64,000 nucleotides of DNA from Sphaerulina vaccinii (lineage: Eukaryota; Ascomycota; Dothideomycetes; Mycosphaerellales; Mycosphaerellaceae): NCBI GenBank assembly GCA_022570795.1, contig JAKUDP010000009.1, positions 496,001 through 560,000 on the forward strand, in the 5' to 3' direction. The position numbers and the translations under genes are program-made. The notes under the pieces are model-generated. The model saw only the letters and a list, made by a program, of their open reading frames with translations, did no database searches and was not told the origin of the DNA. Shown in pieces: positions 56,158 to 64,000 of this stretch. Position 1 is the stretch's first letter. Every line of letters starts with the position of its first letter.

Positions 56158-57559
56158 TAAGTAAGATAGTAGTAGCTCTAACTAACTCTATATTAGTAGA
56201 GCTACTAAAGATTATTAAGTCGATAGTAATAGGCGAACTAAAAAGCGGCTTTAACTTCCGACGATTTTATTACCTATATATACTATTTTAACTTATAGTC
56301 TATATAGGCTCTAAAATTTTTACTATCTACCTAGATACTAGAACGACTTTAAGTTTTATTAATTTAGCCTTTCTATAGCTTATATAATCTAATTTCTAAT
56401 ACTATAAGCTCGCTATACTACTAAGTATAGAAGGACTCGGTAGCTCTACTCTATATATAAAGTATATAAAGCTAGACTTTTAGATACTATTAGTTTATAA
56501 AGGCAAGAAAGTTCTTACCTACTACTAGTACAAGGTCTATATTATATAGCGCCTATACCTAAAGCTACTTATTACTATAGATATTCTAACTCCTAAGCTT
56601 ATTAAAGTCGATATTAATTAAAAGATTGCTATACTCGGAGCCTATAATAGAGCGCAATTTCTACTACTAGTATCTAGTAAAAATACTATTAAATTCTATA
56701 TAATAGTACAAACTATATAGGAAACTATACTATAGCCTTATATAATTATAAAAGTACCTATCTTCTATAGACAAGTCCTTTCTACTAATTATAACTTAGA
56801 ATTCTTACCTAATAACTAGCGCTTTCTAGTATATAAAGCTAACTACCTATCTATATATACTATAGTAGTTAACTATAATACTAATAGTATATTTATATAG
56901 AATAATAGTAGCAACCTATTTACTTTAGCTTCTAATATACGACTTAGTATAGTAGCTAAATACAACTTCGATAGGGCCTACTATATATTAGAAGATAACT
57001 ACTACTTAGTAGCCGAACCTAATAAATAGAACTTCTATAAGCCTAATTAGTAGAATTTTTATAGGTAGGTATACTAGCCTATAAGCCCGACCTAGAGCAA
57101 CTAATCTTAAATACCTTATATAACTTAGTAACTACAAATACTATATAAGACCTAGTACCCGATCTCAAAGCTATATATAAGGCGCTAGAGCCGCTTCTAG
57201 AGCTAGTAGTACTAGATCTATAGTTCGAGAGATAGCTACCTTATAGAATTATAATCTATAGAGATACTAATAAGTAGTACTACCTAGTAGTATTAATCGA
57301 AAAGTACTAGAGACTCTAAGTAGACAAAGGTACAACTATTAAAGTACCTAAAGAAGATTATATACCTATTCTAATTAAAGAGGGCTATAAGTACAACTCT
57401 ATACCTACTACTATCTACCTACTTAGCTAGACTAACTAAGTAGTAGTAGATACTACTTTCGACCTACTATATACTTAGAGTAAGATAGACTAGACAAGGA
57501 GACCTACCTACTATAGCTTTCCTATCTTTATAGTTTAGAAGTCTATAATTATTAAAAAC
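56158..57559 (+). pseudogene. older Ty3/Gypsy element, protease segment
   Basis: The host element resumes here. A retroviral-type aspartic protease relic is at about 56,320-56,480 (YLDTRTTLSFINLA, originally D-T-G). Further frame follows up to the insertion of the small LTR element at 57,560. TAG stops are frequent. Confidence 0.65.
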
Positions 57560-57766
57560 TATTAGATTTCAGGAGTGTAGCGGACAGAAGTGCAAAGGGA
57601 ACCCTCCCGGCGCAAGTAGTTAGAGAAGGTTAAGTAGCTACCTAACCGATAGAAACAAAAGATATACCCTACTGCTAAGGAGTCTCTAAGCCTAAAGTAC
57701 TACATACCTAAGGTATAACTATTAGATAGAGAGATATAGTATTCCCTAGGGTACTAAAATCCGACA
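57560..57766 (-). repeat. LTR of the non-autonomous element (left)
   Basis: This 207-bp repeat shares nearly all positions with 59624-59830; its right end is CCGACA. Confidence 0.9.
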
Positions 57767-57779
57767 CTCCCTCTAACAC

Positions 57780-59300
57780 CCTGTCTCTTAATAGCTAATT
57801 AACCCCTTCAGACTCACTCTCTTCTAAAGAGATATATGCCTTTCTATAGGTCTTCTCTATTTCTATAAAGGCTAAGACTATGCTTCTTATAGGTTCAAGA
57901 TACCGGTATATAGATAGGATGTGTCCCTTGTCCTAATATAGAGTATACTATCTAGCTTTAAACAACTCCGAGTTGTTTGTTCTACCTATTATCCTCTTTC
58001 CCTTAACCTGTTTCTATATAGCTCTTATAGTATAAGCTAAATGCTCTATATCCCTATCCTATTTAGGTTGCTTTAGTATCCCTACTTCTTTCTCTTCTAG
58101 GATAGAAAGGATGTTATTAGGTAATAGATATAGTTAGGCATCTATAGCATCTCTAATAGATAACTACGAATTAGGTAACCTACTAAGAAGAACTTGGATT
58201 CTATTCTTAGCTTTAACTGCTTCTACTATTGCTAGCTAAGCTTCTCTAATTCTTTTCCTAAGTGTAAGCAGGCCTAACTATACTTGTAATACACTCCTAC
58301 TTGTTATCCGAAAGGTGAAGTACTATTATACTAGCTTCCTTCCTAATGCTTTATTATCCTTATACTTCTTCTTTAACTCTTCCTAGATAGCCTTTGCTAT
58401 CTCCTTCTCTAACACAATCTCTTTATCTTCCTTACTAATATATAGTTAAATCTAGTAGATTGCCTTGTAGTTCGACTTATTAGTAATTAGGACAGATGTG
58501 GAGGTCTCAATAGTTGAGAAAAGATCCTCTCTCTTTAGGAATATAGCTATCTTTCTAAACTACTATTCCGAGTTCTCTCTAGAGAGGACTAGGCATAGCC
58601 TCTTAACATTTGCTAATATACTACTTATAACTGCTACTAAAGTTTGACTTGTAAGGTATTCTCTTTTAGCTTTATTAGTTCTTCCCAAGTGCCTTAGCCG
58701 AGAATCGAATTTTCTATATTTTGGACTAGGATATAGTTCTTAGCTTAGATATATAGAGAGAAAATCAAACCTTAAGCTAGACTATCTAGCAAAGAATTAA
58801 TAGTTGCTAAGACTCTTCTTTCTTAGCTAGAGCTTCTAGAATTCTATTTTCTAAATAGCTATAGAGCAAATATGCCCTACGCTACTATATATAGTACGTA
58901 TATATATAGCTTTAGGAATATGCCTCTATAGTACTCTCTAGCTCGAGAACCTCCTAGAGCTACTATATACAAAATAAAGGTAGGTTTATAACTCCTTTTA
59001 ATTTTAGATCTTTTTAGACTCTAGAGGTAGTAAGAGGTTTAGTTAGTCTCTAAAGTATTATTAGCTAATAGTAGGCCTTAGCGAACCTACTTTGTAACTA
59101 TTTCTCCCTAAATATAACCTGCCTAGTATAAACTAGTCTTCTAGTTTCCAAGATCTTCCTTCAAATAGTTGGGTAAGTCCTATCTATATAGCCGTCGTTA
59201 GAAGCTAACTCCCTCTAATAGCCTAACTATTCTTCTAATATTGTCCTCTTCTGCTTTCTAGTAGTAGGAAACTAGTCCAATCTTCTAGTATTAACAGACT
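57780..59300 (-). pseudogene. helical gag-like or unknown protein of the non-autonomous element
   Basis: Read on the minus strand, the frame contains segments such as KILETRRLVYTRQVIFREK and ends near LRDRVLEGVSDF at the LTR. It is rich in Glu, Lys, Arg and Leu, with no RT, protease or integrase motif. A gag-like role is a guess. Confidence 0.45.
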
Positions 59301-59623
59301 ATAGCTGTATTTGGCTAGGCGCCTAACCCGGCGCCCTATAGGGTTTGTTCTCTATCTTTATATAGTCGTGTAGTAACCTTCTACTTGAGACTAATATGCA
59401 TTCCAGGACCTTCCTGTCCTAGTATATGCTATACTTTCTGCTATCTAGCTTGTGCCCGTAAGACTACTTCTCTTACTACTAACCCTCTTAAATGCCTTAG
59501 CTTAGGTACTGCCTTTTGCTCTTCTCCCAAGGTGCCTTTACTACTACCCTATAGCACTTGCTATTTTAATCTTCCCTTAGTGCTAGACTATCTAGCTACA
59601 ATTGCAAACCCGGGCTTATAACC

Positions 59624-59830
59624 TATTAGATTTCAGGAGTATAGCGGACAGAAGTGCAAAGGGAACCCTCCCGGCGCAAGTAGTTAGAGAAGGTTAAGTA
59701 GCTACCTAACCGATAGAAACAAAAGATATACCCTACTACCAAGGAGTCTCTAAGCCTAAAGTACTACATGCCTAAGGTATAACTATTAGACAGAGAGATA
59801 TAGTGTTCCCTAGGGTACCAAAATCCGATA
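59624..59830 (-). repeat. LTR of the non-autonomous element (right)
   Basis: This 207-bp copy is followed directly by the AAAAC target duplication. Just inside it, on the minus strand, GGTTATAAGCCCGGGTTTG could be a primer-binding site for a tRNA 3' end. Confidence 0.88.
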
Positions 59831-62800
59831 AAAACTAATATATTTATAAAAGATATATAGTTATTAATATTAGAGGCTTTAATAAGTAGGCTATTAAGAA
59901 CTCCTACCTACTACTCTAGTAAGAAAATATTGTCGTAGCGCTATATAGCAGCTAGTATATTACTATAATCGATATAGTATCTTTCTTCTATTAATAGCTT
60001 ATAACTAAAAAAGACTAAAATAAATTTACTATTAATAGCTACTATAGGTAGGAGACTATAAATATTATAGTTATAGGCTACGTAGGCTTAGTTTAATATA
60101 TATAGCGCTAGCTAGACTATATACTTAAAGCTTTTAAGGCCTTCTACCGAGCCTATATAGATAATATTATTATCTACTTTTATATATTCTAGAAGTACCT
60201 CGAGTATTTAGATTAGGTCTTTATACTTTTGAACTCCTTTAATATTAGTATTGCGCCGAAGAAGTCCTTTCTAGCCTACCTATCTATAGTACTCCTAGGC
60301 TAATATATTAGTAGCCTCGGCTTTACTATCTATAAAGAAAAGGTTAAGGCTATTCTAGAGCTTCTCTTTCTAGAGATACTTAAGAATCTAGAGTTCTATA
60401 TTAGACTAACTAGCTAGAAACAAGAGCATATACTATACTTTATATATATTATTACTCTTTTTAAATAGTATAAAAAGATACTCCTCTAGCTAGTACTCTC
60501 TAAGTAGGGTAATAGAAGATATTATTTTATTAAGTATACTATAGTATAGAATAAGAATAGCAACTTAGAACAAGCTAGACGCGCTTTTAATATAATATAT
60601 AACTTCTACTAATTAGTAAAGTTCTCGTACTATACTAATCTAAATACAACCTATATATTAATATCGATTTAAGCTATAAAGTAATTATAGTTATAGTCTA
60701 TATAGTTGTAGGCGACTCTAATCTAATACTAGAGGATAGTAGAAGTATATAGTTCCTAGCAACCTAGATCTAAGTAGTATACTATATAAGTAAGGCCTTA
60801 ATAGCTACTAAGTCGCGCTATCTAGTAATAGAGCTCGAGATATCTAGCCTTGTCTAGGTAGCTAGAAAGATCTATAATACTTTTTAGACGTACTATAAGA
60901 CTATATATATTTTTACTAATTATATCGCTAACTTTAGTATTATAGACTCTAGTTCTCTAACTATATCTATATCTATAGATAAACTTAACCTTAGGCTAGT
61001 TCGAGCTAGAAGCTACCTATCTTAGTACCTATATATTAAGTTCTATTATAAGAAGAGAAAGCTATATACGATACCTAATACCTTAAGTAGGCTCGTAAAA
61101 GAGATTAATATAGAGGCCGACCTAATAGAAGATATACTTAATCCTTTAGTATATAACGACCCTAATTCTAAGTAGAATATAATCGATATACTATATATAT
61201 ATAGCTATATAGAGGACGATAAGCTGCTAGCTCTCTATTATTATAAGTTAGCCTACTATAGCCTCGAAAAGAAATACTAACCTAATTAACTCAATTAGGC
61301 TAACTAACCTAGCCGAGATTAGTAATTTTATCTATACTACTTCTATACTACTATAATTAATAAAGCTTCTAGTAGGCTATTTACTTTTTTAGAGCTATTC
61401 GTTTTCTACTCTCTCCTAGTAGAGATGTCCGACAATTTCAAAGCTAAACTAAGGCAACAATATTTTAATAATCTAGAATAGACTAAGTATATTACCTAAT
61501 TCGATTATAAAGACAAACTTAATACTAAGGCTACTACTATAGAAGCTACTAATATAGACTAATCTAGCGCTTATAAGTATACTATAGAGCAACCTTATTA
61601 AGGCGAGCCCGAGAGCGTACTACTCGGTATACTATTCTTCTACCGAGATAGCCTAATCTACTTCTATAATAATAATAGTAGAGAATAACTCGCTATCCCT
61701 AAGGTACTCTATAAGAAGGTATTCTAACTCGCCTATAATATATACTACTATATAGGATATTATAGAACCTACGCGAGAGTCTATACAAGCTTCTATATAT
61801 AAGAGCTAGTAAGAGAACTATGCAACTATATTAAATACTACCCGACTTATATTAAAAATTAGATATATTAGTACAAACTATATAGCAAGCTATATTCTAT
61901 TATAGCGATACCTATTCTATTCTTCGCTATAATAGCTAACTAGGTATATAGCCTACTACCTACTAAGGATAGCTTCGATAGATTCCTTATAGAAATATAT
62001 AAGTTTATAAAGGCTATTCTACTATATAAGGTAAAGTCTATCTAGATAGTATAAGATTATACTACGAATTAGATCGAAGTATATATTTTATATAAGCGCA
62101 ACCTACTAGTAGTAATAATCGGAGACCGCAACGCTATATAGCTTAGCGACTTTATATAGGCTACCTTCTATAAACTAGGTACCTACTTTTTTGTAACTAC
62201 TATATACTACCTATAATCTAATAGCTAAAGCGAGTAAATAAACTAAACTATAGAGATTACTATATACTTCTATACTACTTGCTTCCCTAATACCGACTAG
62301 ATAGCTAGTCTGCCTTATATCTAAGCTAAACTAAATAATACTAAAGCTACTACTATAGAAGAGATACCTAATATAATAATTTAAGGCTTTAAAAACAATC
62401 TAGACGCTCTAAACCCCCTAGTAGAGCTGCCTATAGCTAACTATATAGCACTCTAGTAATAAGTACGAGATTATACTATATATATACTTATATAGATAGC
62501 GGCTATAATAAAAGCCTACTATAACTAAGAGTACTAACTAGTCTGTTTTAGACCTAGTTAGCAAGTACTACTTAAGCTCTATAAGGGATATAAGATCCCT
62601 AGTTAAACAAATTGCAAGTTTAACTATTAATATATAGGCCTATTTAAAATTCTATAATATATAGGCCGACTTATATATAAACTAGACCTACTACCTAATA
62701 TATATATTTATCTAGTTATTTCTATAGCCTAACTCGAGCTCTACTCTAATAGTAATAACCTATTCGATAGGGAACCTATATAGCCTAGTCTAGTCCAAAT

Positions 62801-63360
62801 AGAGTAAGATAACAACTTAGAACTTATACTCCAAGTACCTTACTATATAATCGAGAAACTTATAGACTATAAGTTCTATAGAGGCGAACTTAAATATCTT
62901 ATAAAGTAGGAGGGCTACTTCTATACTTATAATTTATAGTACTTAATCGAGAACCTATACAACGCTATAGATCTAGTCGCTAGATATAACTAGGCACATT
63001 CTATTAAGTAGCTAGCTACCTATAGAAGACGAGTATACGACGATATATAAGCGAGACCTATCGACACTCTAGTCGTAGAGCAACCTAAGCCTTTAATAGT
63101 AGAGCTAGTAGAGCTAGCTAAACCTGCACCCGTCTATAGACAAGTATGCGCGAGACCTATCGAGACTGCTATAGTAGATCTTTCGGTAGCAAGGCAGCCT
63201 ATAGAATAGTAGCAAGTAGTACGCCGAGCTATATTGCTAGTACTACCTACGAATATATAGCTACTAGAGAAAGTATAGTATTATAATCCTAGTACTTAGA
63301 ATTGCCTTTTTTAGGCTAGCGCCGACTAGTATATATACCTAGACGACCTAGCCTAAAGCA
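59831..63360 (+). pseudogene. older Ty3/Gypsy element, pol (RT, RH, IN, chromodomain)
   Basis: The pol frame continues after the nested insertion. RT is at about 59,870-60,240, with RGFNKQAIKNSYPLL-type sequence and the active-site relic YIDNIIIYF at about 60,155. Integrase is at about 61,720-62,350, with a degraded HHCC finger and the segment SQSEQINQTIEI. A chromodomain-like relic is at about 62,850-63,000 (EKLIDYKFYRGELKYLI). Most stops are TAG. The right end and 3' LTR lie beyond or near the window edge. Confidence 0.72.
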
Positions 63361-64000
63361 ACTCTAAGTAGCTACTATAATACTTTATACTAGTATTACT
63401 TTATTATAAATAGTTATTATCTAATTTACTACTATTATTACTTAGAGCTTCCTATTATTATAATAATATATATAAGTTATATATTAAGAAAAATGCAACT
63501 AGCAATCTTTACTTATTTATACTACTCGAATTCTATTACTACAATTTATAATACTAGTAGTAATATTACTATAATTTGTAATACTAGTAGTAATAACTTC
63601 TACTACTAACTTAATAGTAATAACTACTACTCTACTAACTTTTACCCTTACGAACTTATACTAACTCTTTTATCTCGCTCTAATAGCAACTCTACTATAC
63701 TAGCGCTCCTCGAGCTACTAAGAATATTATTAGCCTACTTAGACGAAGGCGCCGATCTAGATATACCTAAGGAAGTTCCTTAGTATTCTACTCCTAAATT
63801 CGATATATATATAGAAAAGATAAATAGTAGAGTTGTAGCCTGCCGAGCCGGGCTCGCTACTATATATAAAGCTATAGAAACCGAATAGGTAGAGCCTAAC
63901 TTAATCTCTATAGTAGTCGAGGTAGATATAAAAAAGACTAATATAGAAACTAACTCGATAGTTATAGAGCGACCTACTCTAACTAACTAGAAGCTATATA
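63361..64000. repeat. RIP-mutated sequence at the window edge
   Basis: This continues the same TA-rich composition. No LTR, domain or gene could be recognised; it may be the 3' region of the older Gypsy element or a further copy. Confidence 0.4.

Larger units (their letters stand above)
57560..59830 (-). mobile_element. non-autonomous LTR retrotransposon, nested
   Basis: This 2,271-bp element has 207-bp LTRs and a perfect 5-bp target duplication AAAAC (57,555-57,559 and 59,831-59,835). The inverted ends were TGTCGGATTT...AAATCCGACA and are now partly TATTAGATTT and CCGATA. The interior has no RT or integrase. A long minus-strand frame (about 59,300 to 57,780), broken by a few stops, encodes a charged helical protein, so I place the element on the minus strand. 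It appears less RIP-mutated than its surroundings. It interrupts the pol of the older Gypsy element. Confidence 0.85.
41410..64000. repeat. RIP-mutated transposon block
   Basis: The composition switches to runs of TA, CTA and TAG, with CpA and TpG strongly depleted while CpG remains. This is the footprint of repeat-induced point mutation (C to T, mainly at CpA, on both strands). Every recognisable coding frame is broken by TAG and TAA; TGA is almost absent because TpG is gone. I see no cellular gene in the block. Confidence 0.92.

Noticed and set aside
59385..59621. Plus-strand open frame of 78 codons
   Set aside because: It lies antisense to the non-autonomous element's reading direction and has no supporting feature.

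Overview
This window looks like a chromosome segment of a filamentous ascomycete, most likely a Dothideomycete (Mycosphaerella-type). The evidence is intron-poor genes with 50-125 bp introns and GTRAGT / CTRAY / YAG splice signals, typical Pezizomycotina protein families (HET-C, HsbA, fungal ACR3, MAL-type sugar permease, Utp15), and an adjoining block of transposons heavily mutated by RIP (repeat-induced point mutation). No species name can be given from sequence alone.

Positions 1-41,400 are gene-rich with normal base composition. In order: ribosomal protein eS21 (-); a sugar permease (-) divergent from a GH31 glycosidase (+); a large TBC-domain RabGAP (-); an alpha/beta hydrolase (+); an unknown 355-aa protein (+) facing an ACR3 arsenite exporter (-); a secreted HsbA-type surface protein (+); a tandem array of four small apparent RNA polymerase III genes (-); a conserved fungal protein of unknown function (-); HET-C (-); a frameshifted MYND-finger protein (+); a small membrane protein (+); a possible small secreted protein (+); a secreted amidase (-); an FAD monooxygenase (+); Utp15 (-); and a secreted collagen-like protein (+) split into 30 exons.

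From about 41,410 to the end the sequence is TA-rich, with CpA and TpG strongly depleted, and holds nested LTR retrotransposons. A 7,062-bp Ty3/Gypsy chromovirus (49,096-56,157, 224-bp LTRs) and a 2,271-bp non-autonomous LTR element (57,560-59,830, 207-bp LTRs, AAAAC target duplication) both sit inside an older Ty3/Gypsy element whose pol resumes after each insertion. All are dead copies full of TAG/TAA stops.

Two observations stand out. The first is the tandem array at 18,106-19,007: four ~146-nt units, each with a TATA-like element near -27, a perfect A box, a B-box-like element, pairing ends and a T4 terminator. They look like a Pol III noncoding RNA family I do not recognise. The second is the collagen-like gene at 36,998-40,295, where 25 consecutive exons of 8-46 nt encode an unbroken Gly-X-Y run and 8 of 29 introns use GC donors. 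The other genes appear to act independently, except for the permease-glycosidase pair, which plausibly serves uptake and breakdown of one oligosaccharide.
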